Origin: Prolixibacteraceae bacterium
GTDB taxonomy: Bacteria > Bacteroidota > Bacteroidia > Bacteroidales > Prolixibacteraceae
Length of the DNA: 64,000 nt
NCBI GenBank assembly: GCA_019856515.1
Contig: CP082230.1
Location: 4,836,001-4,900,000 of the forward strand
Reading direction: 5' to 3'
A program made the position numbers and the translations under genes. The notes below the pieces were generated by a model. That model had not been told where the DNA came from and ran no database searches. It saw only the letters and a list, made by a program, of their open reading frames with translations. Of the stretch, positions 36,378 through 46,064 are shown one piece after another (the first letter of the stretch is position 1; each line of letters starts with the position of its first letter).

Positions 36378-38288
36378 TTACTGTAGCAACTTTTTTGCAT
36401 CAGCAAATGATATTCTCTCCCCTTTTTCATTCAACGCTACTGTAAATGCATCAGAAAACCCACCAGATCTTAATGACGATTTAGTGGTTGCTGCTTCTTT
36501 TAAGTTGTTGAAATACCCAACGATATAATAACGAGTTGTACCTTTGGAATAGTAGTGTAATGGTGCTGATACTGCAGTTGAAACTTTGTTCTTCACATCA
36601 TCACTTACGTCCCCTTTAGATGCTACAATTTGAATTGCATAATAAGCTTTAGGACTTTCCGTTTTATCTTTTTTTACCGAAGGTTTCTCTACAATCTTGT
36701 TTGTGTTTTGGGTCTCAACTGGAGTGGTAGTAGGGGTGTTGTTTGCAACTTCAAAAGTCATGTCTTCATCAAAACTTACAGAAGGAACATCTACATTCTC
36801 TACTTGCTTTTTAGGTTCATTCTTAGTTGATGAAGTTGCAACAGAAGTAGTAGTAACGACAGCAGCAGTAGTAACTTCTTTTTTTACGACGCTTTGTGTC
36901 GGCTTTACTGTATTTGTCACTACATTTTTTTGTGCAGATTTGGTTGTCGAAGAAGTTGTTTCTCTTTTAATCTCTTTCTTAGTAGAAGGAGAATCTATCT
37001 TTTTGCTCTTTTGAGGTGCCTCTGTTTGATTTGTTTCTACTTTTGGTTTAGCTTCATTTGCTTTTTTAGAGCCACCTGTTGTTTCTGCTACTTGAGCTGT
37101 AACAATATCCTCTTTTACATTACTACTCTTCGTAGTAGGGATATTGTCCTTTTTTGTTGATTTCGTGTTTATCTTTGTAGAATCAACCATCTCTTTGGGA
37201 GCTTCTTGTTTTTGTACAGGTGGTGATGTCAAACTTTTTACCGGCTCTTTAGGTGTTGTTTCGGCTTCTTCTACTTTTGTTTCAAATAGAACTGCTTCAG
37301 GATCATATTTTTTCAGAAGTTCATTGGCATACGCTTTTTGTTTGTTCAATGAATAGTCCTTCCAATATGTCTGTTCAACCACTTTTGATTGTGCAAAACG
37401 TTGTTGTTCTTGTTTTAATAGAGGATAAAGTTTATGCTCTAGTTTAATAATCTCATCTGTCAATGACTGTCTTTTGGATTCCGCTTCTGATTTTGAATAG
37501 CTATTTTGATCTCTTTCAATACTATTAAATTCCTTGCGCAGGCTATCAATTGTTTCGGATAAACCAACTCTCTTCATCTTGAGCTCTAATCCTTTTAGAT
37601 AAAGTTGACGTGCCGATGCTTCTTTAAAATCACCAACTCTATGGTAGGTTAAGGTTGAGTTGATATTAAAATGGATGTCATAATTGTCCAATTGAATGGA
37701 TTTAGAAGAGCTCTTTTCATCTTGAATATTGGTTACACCACTCTCTTCTTTAATCTCTTTCTTTACTTCGGCCAGTTGTTTCTGTTCTTTCTCTTCCTTG
37801 ATTCTCTCTACTCGACTTCTGCCAACTGCCAACGAGAAAGGATTCTTCTTCTCATATGCTAGCTCTTTGAATTTCTTTACTTCGAGCTGTTTCTGCTCTT
37901 TCTTCTTTGATTTCTCTTCAAACCGAGCATATGCATCTATGGCTTTCTCATATTGTTCAAAGGCATGGTAAGATTGTCCCAAATAGAAGAGTGCATTGGT
38001 TGGAGTTTGATTACTCACTAAAGCACTTCTTAATGAAGTGATAATGTCTTGATCAAAACGACCAACTTTCACTTTAGAAACACCATAATAATAATTCATC
38101 AATGGATCTGATGAGTACAATTCGTGTAACTGAACAAATAGAGGATATGCGCTCTGATAGTTCTCCTTTTTGAAATAGGCTATCGCCTCCTCTTTTGCTC
38201 CCTGTTGTTGTGCAAAACCAGTAGTGATAAAACACATTTGTAGCAAAAAAGCCAATAAGAACACCTGATTGAATTTAAGCTTAATCAT
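36378..38288 (-). CDS. TPR protein with long Lys/Thr-rich linker and C-terminal SPOR domain
   Basis: A 636-residue envelope protein. Signal peptide about 1-26 (FLLAFLLQMCFITTGFA). N-terminal TPR-like repeats follow (AIAYFKKENYQSAYPLFVQL, ALFYLGQSYHAFEQYEKAID), then a charged helical middle. The linker (about 345-540) is low-complexity, rich in Lys, Thr, Val, Glu and Ser. The SPOR domain (about 548-610, YYAIQIVASKGDVSDDVKNK, YYSKGTTRYYIVGYF) binds denuded peptidoglycan glycan strands. Together this suggests a periplasmic scaffold at division or remodelling sites. It lies 62 bases upstream of nfeD on the same strand but reads as its own unit. The linker DNA is repetitive. Confidence 0.85.
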   Translation of the reverse strand: MIKLKFNQVFLLAFLLQMCFITTGFAQQQGAKEEAIAYFKKENYQSAYPLFVQLHELYSSDPLMNYYYGVSKVKVGRFDQDIITSLRSALVSNQTPTNALFYLGQSYHAFEQYEKAIDAYARFEEKSKKKEQKQLEVKKFKELAYEKKNPFSLAVGRSRVERIKEEKEQKQLAEVKKEIKEESGVTNIQDEKSSSKSIQLDNYDIHFNINSTLTYHRVGDFKEASARQLYLKGLELKMKRVGLSETIDSLRKEFNSIERDQNSYSKSEAESKRQSLTDEIIKLEHKLYPLLKQEQQRFAQSKVVEQTYWKDYSLNKQKAYANELLKKYDPEAVLFETKVEEAETTPKEPVKSLTSPPVQKQEAPKEMVDSTKINTKSTKKDNIPTTKSSNVKEDIVTAQVAETTGGSKKANEAKPKVETNQTEAPQKSKKIDSPSTKKEIKRETTSSTTKSAQKNVVTNTVKPTQSVVKKEVTTAAVVTTTSVATSSTKNEPKKQVENVDVPSVSFDEDMTFEVANNTPTTTPVETQNTNKIVEKPSVKKDKTESPKAYYAIQIVASKGDVSDDVKNKVSTAVSAPLHYYSKGTTRYYIVGYFNNLKEAATTKSSLRSGGFSDAFTVALNEKGERISFADAKKLLQ

Positions 38289-38583
38289 AGATTCAGTATA
38301 TTAATTATTAGGAGGGTAGTAGTTCGTTTTGGTCCACAAAAACCACTACAGTCCAATTGTTTACATATTTGTACTAAGTATTTTTATGCTAATATAACTG
38401 TATTCGACTAGATACACAAAAGATATACGAACTACATTTAACAATTCATTGCAAATAAAATAATATCACAATTGCTATCATGTGTTGAGTTTCATGTTAT
38501 TAGAGTCGATCGTATTGTGCAACTTTAATTATGTTCTATATGGTTTTGTATAAAAACTATTTTAAAAGAACTCTATCAGAATA

Positions 38584-38835
38584 ATGCCGAGATCTTTCCA
38601 TTTTAGTTTCACTCAATTAGAAAGTACTATTCGAGATTATTGAGATGTCTATTCTCTGAAAACAGGGCCTGTTCATAAAAAGAAAACAACATTACTATAT
38701 CTCTTTCTCAAGATCTTAGTATCCTCATATTCTCATATTAAAAAAGGAAGTGGAATACAACACCTTGAAAAAGTATTACTTTCTATACCTAAGTACATCA
38801 GCCTATTTAGTTTGTTTTTAAGATTACTTAAATGA
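38584..38835 (+). pseudogene. Decayed small ORF of unknown family
   Basis: The frame opens MPRSFHFSFTQLESTIRDY, has one TGA (38641-38643), then continues DVYSLKTGPVHKKKTTLLYL to IPKYISLFSLFLRLLK and stops at 38833. The last 17 codons closely resemble a second fragment at 45457-45522 at both DNA and protein level (CCTAAGTACATC, CTATTTAGTTT). Two related fragments, both beside insertion sequences, suggest a lost mobile-element passenger or host gene family. The flanking 38289-38580 shows nothing I can support. Confidence 0.35.
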
Positions 38836-38886
38836 AACACTATTGTCTTAACAATATGCACATTACTCCATGCAAGTCATGTGGAG

Positions 38887-39020
38887 ATAGCATAAAACAT
38901 ATCATTGTTAAGTTCATCTAGCGTCTCTTTTAGATTATCATACGTTTCTCTGAATATCGTAGCTGATTTAATAGTTTCATTGACCCTTTCAACTATCCCA
39001 TTGCTTTACGGTGTGAATGG
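38887..39020 (-). pseudogene. IS481-family transposase remnant, C-terminal piece
   Basis: On the minus strand an open-with-stops frame reads KPFTP, a stop, then SNGIVERVNETIKSATIFRE and TYDNLKETLDELNNDMF. NGIVERVN is the rve-type transposase signature just before the catalytic Glu region of IS481 transposases. It is interrupted on its upstream side by the IS4-family element at 39029-40610 and is otherwise decayed. Confidence 0.55.
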
Positions 39021-39028
39021 TTTAGTTA

Positions 39029-40610
39029 CTGATGTTTCCCATGTAGGCTAACATCTTGATTTACAGCATAAAAAGAAGCATGTTTATTTTGATAATTCAT
39101 TAATTATCAGTAAATTAATGTTGTTCCAATAACCAAATAAATCATGCTTCAGAATAAAAGTACAAAAGTTTTTTCAGAGACACAGAGTTTTTTCAGTTCA
39201 AGTGATAAAGGAATTAATCGAATTATTAGCCTTTACAAGTTACTCAACTTAAGACAACTGAAATTAGGAAATAAAGAGTTGCCTCAGTCTACTTACTTCA
39301 AAGGTGACATACTATTAGGCTTACTACTTTTCCCAATTTTCTCTATCCCTAATATTTATAGCTACAGTAAGCATTATCTATCAGAGATGTTAGAAGCACA
39401 AAAGAATACATTCTATCGATTTAAAAATAACAGCCAGATAGATTGGCGTACTATAGTTTCATCATGTAATAATAAACTCTTTGGTCAAATAGCCAAAAAC
39501 TCTCACTCTGATGACTGTAATCAAGCAGAAAGATGCTTAATTATTGACGATACTGATTTTGAGAAGTCTACCTACAAAACTGAACATGTTAGTAAAATAT
39601 GGTCGCATGTAACCCATCGTTATATATTTGGTTTTAAAGGATTATTTCTAGGTTTATGGGATGGCAAAAGCTATTTTACATTGGACTTCTCTCTACATAA
39701 AGAAAGAGGGAAGAATAAAAAGACTCCATTTGGACTCACTGCCAAACAACGTAAAAAACAGTTCTCAAAGAAACGATCAACAAAGAGTAATGGGTTTAAC
39801 CGAGAGAAAGAACTCGTTATTGATAAAATAACGATGGCAAAAGAGATGATGGTAAATGCTATTAAACAAGGAATTACAGTAGACTACATACTTATGGACA
39901 GTTGGTTCTTCTGTGATTCAATATTAAAAACTGTGATCTCTAATGGTATGCATCTTGTTGCAATGGCTAAGATGTCTAGTGCTAAATATTCTTTCAAAGA
40001 CAAAGAATATAGCACCAAAGAACTTGCTCTCTTACTTAAACAGCGAAAGAGAGTAAAATGGGTAAAGTCACTTAGTCTATATTGTGCAGAAGTCACAGTG
40101 AAATATAAAGGTACAGATGTAAAACTATTCTTTTGCAAGAACAGTAAGCGAGGGAAATGGCATTTATTGGTATCTTCAAATACAAAGCTGAGCATAGAGA
40201 AAGCTTATCAGATATATAGTATTAGATGGAGTATTGAGGTCTTTTTTAAGGAATCAAAGAACTATTTTGGTTTAGGAAAATCTCAATCGAGTGATTTTGA
40301 TGCTCAAATAGCAGATCTATCTGTAGCTATTATTGAGTTTAACGTTTTTAGTTTAGCAAAAAGGTTCGAGGCATATGAGACGCTAGGTGGAATCTTTGCT
40401 CATGTAAAAGATCAAGGAATGGAACTTGTAATAGTACAACGAATTTGGGGTTTTATCCTCGAATTGATGAGAACTCTCGCAGAAATCATCGATAGTGATT
40501 TTAATGAATTGATAATCAGTGTACTTAAAAATAAACCCGAAAATAATAAATTCTTTAGGCTCATTGAATCAATGGTTTATGAACCTGAATAAAGACATGG
40601 GAAACATCAG
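39029..40610 (+). mobile_element. IS4-family insertion sequence
   Basis: A complete 1582-bp element with perfect 16-bp terminal inverted repeats CTGATGTTTCCCATGT (39029-39044 and, inverted, 40595-40610) and an 8-bp target duplication TTTAGTTA (39021-39028 and 40611-40618). It carries one intact transposase gene and sits inside an older IS481 remnant, so it is the younger insertion. Confidence 0.93.
39144..40592 (+). CDS. IS4-family transposase
   Basis: A 482-residue DDE transposase. Candidate catalytic residues are the Asp in LIIDDTDFEKS (about 132), the Asp in YILMDSWFFCD (about 253), and the Glu in the family YSIRWSIEVFFKESKNYFGL signature (the YREK-type motif, about 366). The N-terminal ~115 residues are a helical DNA-binding region. 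The frame is intact and the element has perfect ends, so it is probably active. The reading frame ends 2 bases before the right inverted repeat. Confidence 0.93.
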   Translation: MLQNKSTKVFSETQSFFSSSDKGINRIISLYKLLNLRQLKLGNKELPQSTYFKGDILLGLLLFPIFSIPNIYSYSKHYLSEMLEAQKNTFYRFKNNSQIDWRTIVSSCNNKLFGQIAKNSHSDDCNQAERCLIIDDTDFEKSTYKTEHVSKIWSHVTHRYIFGFKGLFLGLWDGKSYFTLDFSLHKERGKNKKTPFGLTAKQRKKQFSKKRSTKSNGFNREKELVIDKITMAKEMMVNAIKQGITVDYILMDSWFFCDSILKTVISNGMHLVAMAKMSSAKYSFKDKEYSTKELALLLKQRKRVKWVKSLSLYCAEVTVKYKGTDVKLFFCKNSKRGKWHLLVSSNTKLSIEKAYQIYSIRWSIEVFFKESKNYFGLGKSQSSDFDAQIADLSVAIIEFNVFSLAKRFEAYETLGGIFAHVKDQGMELVIVQRIWGFILELMRTLAEIIDSDFNELIISVLKNKPENNKFFRLIESMVYEPE

Positions 40611-40618
40611 TTTAGTTA

Positions 40619-40812
40619 TTCTATGGACTAAATTTCTTAGCTTTCTGTGATGTACTCTGTTTATTAATACCTTCCGATGTAAGAGTGAGATAAACAGAAC
40701 TCCTGCTTACTGTCGAATCCATATTATCCATATATCATCCAATCCTAAAATAGTTCTTAGGAGCCGAAGAACGATCAGTTAAACTATCTCTGGATAACCA
40801 TCTGTGTACCGT
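40619..40812 (-). pseudogene. IS481-family transposase remnant, N-terminal piece
   Basis: On the minus strand the frame reads TVHRWLSRDSLTDRSSAPKN, then YFRIG, a stop, and SSVYLTLTSEGINKQSTSQK before further stops. The VHRWLxRDxLxDRSSAPKN core is the helix-turn-helix end of IS481-type transposases. Together with 38887-39020 it frames the IS4-family insertion; most of the central catalytic region has been lost. Confidence 0.55.
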
Positions 40813-40815
40813 TGT

Positions 40816-42801
40816 TTAAGGCTTTTGAATAGTTTTTATGAATTCGTTGTAAAGATTATTGTAGCTAATTGTTTTAAATGGGCTTATTATTTTTCCATTA
40901 ATATCAATTACTCCACAATAGTTATAGCTGGATGAAGCAATGTAGAATTGACCGTTTGTTTCAGGAATAACGATTAGTTCTTCGTATTTGCAGGGTATAA
41001 GTTGTTTTAAATGATTATCTAAATCGATCAGTCCCATTTTACCATTAAGGCTGACCATCTGCAAAAAGTATTTCATGTCTTCATCTCGTCGATCAAAACC
41101 AATATCTAGCATGTCATATTTAGGTTTAATTAGCCATTCTCCAGTAGAAGCCATATAGCCAATCTTGTTGTTCACTGTTACGCGATAAATTCCTTTATAA
41201 TGAGGTGCAACAGAAGTTACGTAATAGGGGAGGACTTTTTGACCATTACCATCATAAATATGACATTTAAATATTGAAGTATTATACAAACGACATTGAA
41301 GTTTTTTAGCAATAATCAGTTCTCCATTTAGTTCGATCTTATCGTATGTAGAGTCATTGATGGCAATCATATTCTTGTCAAGAATACAGAGATTATAATT
41401 TTTATTATCCCATACTTTTACAAGGTTAGAAGATAAAGCTCCTTTTAAACTATATGTATTCATTTTTGTGATGCTCTTCTTCTCAATGTCGAAATGGTAA
41501 TTCTCCTCAGAATTCTTAAGGTAGTGAACGTTTTCAAATCCACGGTCAATACTATTGTAACTACGTGAGGTGGCAAAATTCAATTGACCTATCGGTAATT
41601 TATGAACCACTTCCCCTTTACGATTGAGTATTTCAGTTTTATCATTAAAACCATTTGTAAACAATTGTTGGTTAGGGTTAGCAGCCCTAAACATGGCATC
41701 AAAGACAATGTTATCGCGTTTTAGAATTCGGTAAATCACAACTTCCTTTATATTGCCTTTGTAAAATAGATAGTTTTCACAGAGGTTGGCACTAGGATCA
41801 AGTTCACTGTCTAGAAAGCTATCTTCAAGTAATCGCAGTGCATCCTCTTTATTATCAATAGCATCAAGTTTTTTCTTAAGCAGTCTATTCTCTTCAATAA
41901 ATTTATCGTAAGCTTTCTCGCTGCGACAAGGGGTTGAATCAGTAAATCTATACTCATCTTCTAAGTACATTCCTCTGTCGTTTCGACATACTATTTTAAT
42001 TATTTTATCGTTATTGCTTTCTAATGAAATAGAATTATTTTTCAGCTCATGAAGCGTGATGTCGTTATAGGTTTTTCCAACATCATCGACGGTTAATACC
42101 AAAGTATCGCATTCAAAGATGCTATTTAATGAGAAGTTTACGAGTAAGCTATCAATAGGTGCTTTTCTACCTATTTTACACGATTGGCTAAAGAACCCAC
42201 ACCAGTCAGAACTAACATTTTTTTCAATCTTACCGTTGGAAAAGAACACCTTACTAAGTTTGTAAGTAGGGTAGGTATAGAAATCACATGATTTTCCTGA
42301 TGATAAGCTTTTTCCATCGGACATTGAGAAAGTAGTGAATGTACTCAGATCGGGTTCACGAATAATATAAATATTGTTGGTGTCCTTCCTGAAATGTTGA
42401 CCAAATACATGTCCTTGTTTTACGAAGGTCATGTATGACGAATCATTCTTAGTAAAATTAAAGTCAACTCGTCGTGATAATTCTACCTCATCTTGTGGAG
42501 CATATTTTTTTAGCATTTCCCTATGAGTGTTCTTAAAATCCTCTAGATGTGAACCCGCAATTCCTTCTATTTTTTTGCTATTTTGACCAATGTTCTTACG
42601 CAACTTCCTTAACGACAACAGACGACAATCTTCCATGGTTTGATTGTGTTTGTTCTGCTCTCTGATACTTAATAACGCTCGCTTTTGTTCTAATTCCATA
42701 TCTGTTGGAATATGAACATGAATTTTAGTTGAGAAACTGTTGCATGCTGAGTTTATAAAAAAGAGACTTATGGCAAGTAAGTAAGCTGTTTTGATATTCA
42801 T
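40816..42801 (-). CDS. WG-repeat lipoprotein
   Basis: A 661-residue exported lipoprotein with signal peptide and lipobox FFINSAC (Cys20). The middle part is an unrecognised mixed region with a helical stretch near 290-330. The C-terminal ~200 residues hold WG-type repeats (GIYRVTVNNKIGYMASTGEW, MVSLNGKMGLIDLDNHLKQL, YNYCGVIDINGKIISPF), which form a beta-propeller-like fold and are common in Bacteroidota surface proteins. A TACTTTTG -7-like box (minus strand, 42833-42840) lies 32 bases before the start. Insertion-sequence debris flanks it on both sides, but the gene itself looks intact. The function is unknown. Confidence 0.8.
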   Translation of the reverse strand: MNIKTAYLLAISLFFINSACNSFSTKIHVHIPTDMELEQKRALLSIREQNKHNQTMEDCRLLSLRKLRKNIGQNSKKIEGIAGSHLEDFKNTHREMLKKYAPQDEVELSRRVDFNFTKNDSSYMTFVKQGHVFGQHFRKDTNNIYIIREPDLSTFTTFSMSDGKSLSSGKSCDFYTYPTYKLSKVFFSNGKIEKNVSSDWCGFFSQSCKIGRKAPIDSLLVNFSLNSIFECDTLVLTVDDVGKTYNDITLHELKNNSISLESNNDKIIKIVCRNDRGMYLEDEYRFTDSTPCRSEKAYDKFIEENRLLKKKLDAIDNKEDALRLLEDSFLDSELDPSANLCENYLFYKGNIKEVVIYRILKRDNIVFDAMFRAANPNQQLFTNGFNDKTEILNRKGEVVHKLPIGQLNFATSRSYNSIDRGFENVHYLKNSEENYHFDIEKKSITKMNTYSLKGALSSNLVKVWDNKNYNLCILDKNMIAINDSTYDKIELNGELIIAKKLQCRLYNTSIFKCHIYDGNGQKVLPYYVTSVAPHYKGIYRVTVNNKIGYMASTGEWLIKPKYDMLDIGFDRRDEDMKYFLQMVSLNGKMGLIDLDNHLKQLIPCKYEELIVIPETNGQFYIASSSYNYCGVIDINGKIISPFKTISYNNLYNEFIKTIQKP

Positions 42802-43026
42802 GAAATTTACTCCGTTAAGTTTTAGTGTGCAACAAAAGTATAAAAATTCTTAGCACATGCCGTTTTATTGTGTGATTAAAATTCAATAGTTTGGTAACTC
42901 TTAGGTCGCATTTGTCCAATCGTCTTGGGTTTCTTTAATCACTTTATGTATTTTATTTTAGCTTGTATTTATTTCAAACTTTGATAAAAGTGTTTCTAGT
43001 AATAATTGACTACCTCCCGTTTTTTA

Positions 43027-43931
43027 TCAGAAATCTAATTGAAGTTTCATTTGTGCTAGATCTAACGGAGGTTGTTTACTATGTATAGCATGTCTAGGGT
43101 AAGTGTTTGACAATAAAGGTTTAATTATTACACTTATCTTATAATAGATGAAATTCCGAAGTTTAGATACTTTGTTTTTATCAAGTATCTGAATCTTACT
43201 ATCTAACAACAACCGAAGATACATTGTCTCTAACGTGTTATACAGGATTCCCGTTGCATTTGTTAAGATTGCCAACATGCTTTGCAACCCATCAAATTTA
43301 TTTATTTGTATATACTCTATATCATAGCTTGACTTGATATGTCTATGGTATTCTTCTATTTTCCAACGAAAGCCATATGTTTCAAATGCTTCTTTTATGA
43401 TTTCCGTTATTGAGCCCTTGGGTGAATTGGTCAACAACCAACATTTCCCTCCTGATTTTCGTTTAGTCGTAACAAGCCGTAGTTCATACTCCTTCTGCTT
43501 TATGCGATATTTAACTTTTAAGGCACCACACTGAAAACATATCTGTTTACTTTTGTTCTTACCTGTTTTATTCGCAGTTAATTCCATGAAGAATGGAATC
43601 TTTGTACCAATTGTAGAAACTGTAACTTCTTTGCCTTTGTACTCTAACTTAGTATTCTTTTTTAATCTTATTATGAAATTAGATTGCTGGCTAACAATAT
43701 GATCCTTAAAAATTTGTCGATCATAACCTCGATCAAACACATAAGTTATTTTCTTTGATATGGCATTCTAAACTTCCTATACGGCCTCTATTGCTTCTTT
43801 ATTTTCACTCTTTGCTCCATGATCGAAGCTGTACAATTTGTTGTACAAAGGCGTCATTTTCTTTGCCCTATTTATATGCACAATATTCATAAGCCAATAG
43901 TCTAATCCAATGGTGTTTTTATCACTGGATA
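43027..43931 (-). pseudogene. IS4-like transposase remnant truncated by an IS3 element
   Basis: Read on the minus strand from the IS3 boundary: SSDKNTIGLDYWLMNIVHIN, then MTPLYNKLYSFDHGAKSENK, two in-frame TAG stops (43777-43779, 43768-43770), then VFDRGYDRQIFKDHI and a 237-codon open stretch with FRWKIEEYHRHIKSSYDIEY, the Glu-containing signature of DDE_Tnp_1 transposases. The N-terminus is absent on the far side of the IS3 element. Not functional. Confidence 0.8.
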
Positions 43932-43955
43932 TGCAACAAAATATAGGACATTAAA

Positions 43956-44780
43956 TTAAGCTAAGTTTAAATAGTTTATTTTTCCGAATTCAATAGGCGT
44001 CAGATACACCAGTGTTGCATGTCTTCTCTGTCTATTATACCACACTTCGATAAATTCCACAATGTCCACTTTTGCCTGAAAATGTGAGTAATAGTATTTA
44101 TGATCTATCATTTCAGATTTGATTATTTTAAAGAAACTTTCGGCTACCGCATTATCCCAGCAATTACCTTTACGGCTCATGCTTTGAATTATTCCATTCT
44201 TAACTAACTTTTCTCTAAACTCCTTCGCTGTATATTGTACGCCTCTATCAGAGTGAAATATCATACCTGGCCTACTTTCATGATTTGTGTTAGCCATTTG
44301 CCAAGCTTTAATAATGGTGCATTCAGTAGTCATATTACTGGACAGAGATCAACCTATTACTTTACGATCAAAAAGATCAATAACAGTAGTCAAATAAAGC
44401 CATCCTTGATCAGTTGGTATATAGGTAATATCGGAAACCCAAACTTCCGATGGTCTAATTGGGTTAAAAGCTCTATTTAAATGGTTCTCGGATATCGAAT
44501 TGGAATGATTTGAATCTGTCGTTTGGACTTTATATTTCTTATTTACAATGCTTTTGATAGACTCCTTCTTCATTATTCGCGCTACTCTATTTCTAGAGGT
44601 AACAACACCTAGGGCTTTTAATTCCGCCGCAATCTTGTGACTACCATAGCGAGCCTTTGATTCAGTATATATTTTACGTATACGAATCGTATCCTCTTTT
44701 AAAACAACAGTTCTTGGGCTATCATCCCTTGATAACCAGCTATAAAAACCACTTCGGCTTACTTTTAAAATACCACACAT
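43956..44780 (-). pseudogene. IS3 transposase orfB, interrupted by TGG-to-TGA
   Basis: The frame begins upstream of the ATG at 44780 (MCGILKVSRSGFYSWLSRDD) and runs through the first catalytic Asp, VWVSDITYIPTDQGWLYL, to DRKVIG. A TGA at 44349-44351 replaces the Trp of the usual DRKVIGWS. The same frame then continues SLSSNMTTEC, FHSDRGVQYTA (second Asp), WDNAVAESFFKIIK (Glu) to the end. It is therefore one complete integrase-type ORF with a single nonsense change. Expression depends on frameshifting from orfA. Confidence 0.88.
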
Positions 44781-44812
44781 ATCCTCGACAGTAAATTCAG
44801 TCCTATACTTTT

Positions 44813-45130
44813 TTATAAACTTAAATTTGTATTGTCGCTCTTGGAGAATATGCTCACTGCCTTTTTTAATATATCACGTTCTATTTGTGTCTGGCGTAGC
44901 TCTACTTTTAGTTTTGCGATTTCTTCTTGTTCTACAGTCCGAACAGGATTGCCATTTCCTTGAAAACTATTGCTTTCATACTTCTTGTGCTCGCGAACCC
45001 ATCGGCGAACCATTGTTACTTCAAGATCCATATCAGCGGCTACTGATTGTGCTGTTTTGCCACTAAAACACAAATTGACAACCATAATTTTAAATTCTTT
45101 ATCGTAACGTTTTCTTGTTTGCTTTCTCAT
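44813..45130 (-). CDS. IS3 transposase orfA (HTH protein)
   Basis: A 105-residue helix-turn-helix protein: MRKQTRKRYDKEFKIMVVNL, then GKTAQSVAADMDLEVTMVRR (HTH) and a C-terminal leucine-zipper stretch (EEIAKLKVELRQTQIERDIL). It is the first ORF of the IS3 element. Near its end the codons ACA AAT TTA contain A_AAT_TTA (44822-44828, minus strand), a canonical -1 slippery heptamer that would shift ribosomes into the orfB frame. Confidence 0.88.
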   Translation of the reverse strand: MRKQTRKRYDKEFKIMVVNLCFSGKTAQSVAADMDLEVTMVRRWVREHKKYESNSFQGNGNPVRTVEQEEIAKLKVELRQTQIERDILKKAVSIFSKSDNTNLSL

Positions 45131-45456
45131 AATCTAAAGATAAGGAGCTTAATTAAATGTCCGATCAAATGTAGCACATCCATAGTATTGATTTTAAGTA
45201 TCTTAATTTGTGTGTGAAATGCAATATTTAAGTTGATTACAGATGTAAGAAACGATATATAGGAGTTACTAAGAAGGTCTAGTTTATTTATTGTCAAATA
45301 AATATGTGTTTTGTATTAGCTTTTAGTAATCATTTTTTATCTTCAATGAATCTAAAAGCACGAAGACAAGGTAAAAGTGAAAGTTGGATTGCTTCAATGT
45401 GTCTTTTGTAGAATTTAATGAAACTTCAAAGAAAACTTATACAGAAGTTTTCTTTT

Positions 45457-45522
45457 GTGCCTAAGTACATCATTCTATTTAGTTTATGTTATTATATTTG
45501 CTTGATACTTATGTTTAAGTGA
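45457..45522 (+). pseudogene. Fragment related to the decayed ORF at 38584
   Basis: Twenty-one codons reading VPKYIILFSLCYYICLILMF and a TGA, matching the tail (IPKYISLFSLFLRLLK) of the decayed ORF at 38584-38835. The surrounding 45177-45755 is AT-rich and holds nothing else I can support. Confidence 0.3.
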
Positions 45523-45755
45523 TTAAAAATGAGTGATATATATGGTGTCACGTATCGTAAGATATCATAAATTACGTCATTGGAAGTACTTATCTGAAAT
45601 TAAAGTGTGTTTTAGCGATTCTAAGACACTTTCTTTTTTGAAAATGCAGATTGTAATCAGTGGAGTGAAAATAGAGGTGCTGGACCAATTTTATTTTCTT
45701 GAAACTTTCTGAGCAATCCCTATTTAAGGAGTGTGTTTCTCGAACACTCTTCAAT

Positions 45756-45875
45756 ATGTTAGATATTAGTTTGGCAAGACGTAATTTAATGATTGAGACA
45801 ATTTATTTATTCTTCAGCATTATGGGAAAGGTAAACTTTCTACAGTTGTCTCGTTGTGAATCTATTTTACGTTAA
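45756..45875 (+). pseudogene. Transposase N-terminal fragment
   Basis: An open stretch MLDISLARRNLMIETIYLFF then SIMGKVNFLQLSRCESILR and TAA. The R.LMIE....F..I.GK.NFLQL.R pattern resembles the start of IS4/DDE_Tnp_1-type transposases of Bacteroidota. It lacks a catalytic domain. The gap to 46064 shows no other coding signal. Confidence 0.4.
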
Positions 45876-46064
45876 TGATGACGGAGATGGGAAATGCTCT
45901 TTCTGAGTAAGGAAAATAAGCAGAGGCAAGCAGCTTTCACTGTTGCCTCCACAAAGGAATATGTTATGGAACTTATAATACAAGAGTTACAATATGTGAT
46001 AGGATATTTTCGGATATGAAAAGTCGATCTCTTGTCTCTCTCTTATTATAAATGAACTCTAAGA

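Larger units (their letters stand above)
43932..45176 (-). mobile_element. IS3-family insertion sequence with a nonsense-mutated transposase
   Basis: About 1245 bp. The ends are imperfect 30-bp inverted repeats starting TGC and sharing GGACATT(A/T)AATTAAGC (23 of 30 matches). No clear short target duplication is visible. It carries overlapping orfA and orfB on the minus strand; orfB is broken by a stop codon. It is inserted in the IS4-like remnant at 43027-43931. Confidence 0.85.

Noticed and set aside
36697..37160. Plus-strand ORFs across the SPOR protein linker
   Set aside because: They are shadows caused by low-complexity Lys/Thr codons of the minus-strand gene.
44349..44351. TGA in the IS3 transposase read as selenocysteine
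   Set aside because: The position is a Trp in related transposases and nothing suggests a SECIS element; a TGG-to-TGA nonsense change is simpler.
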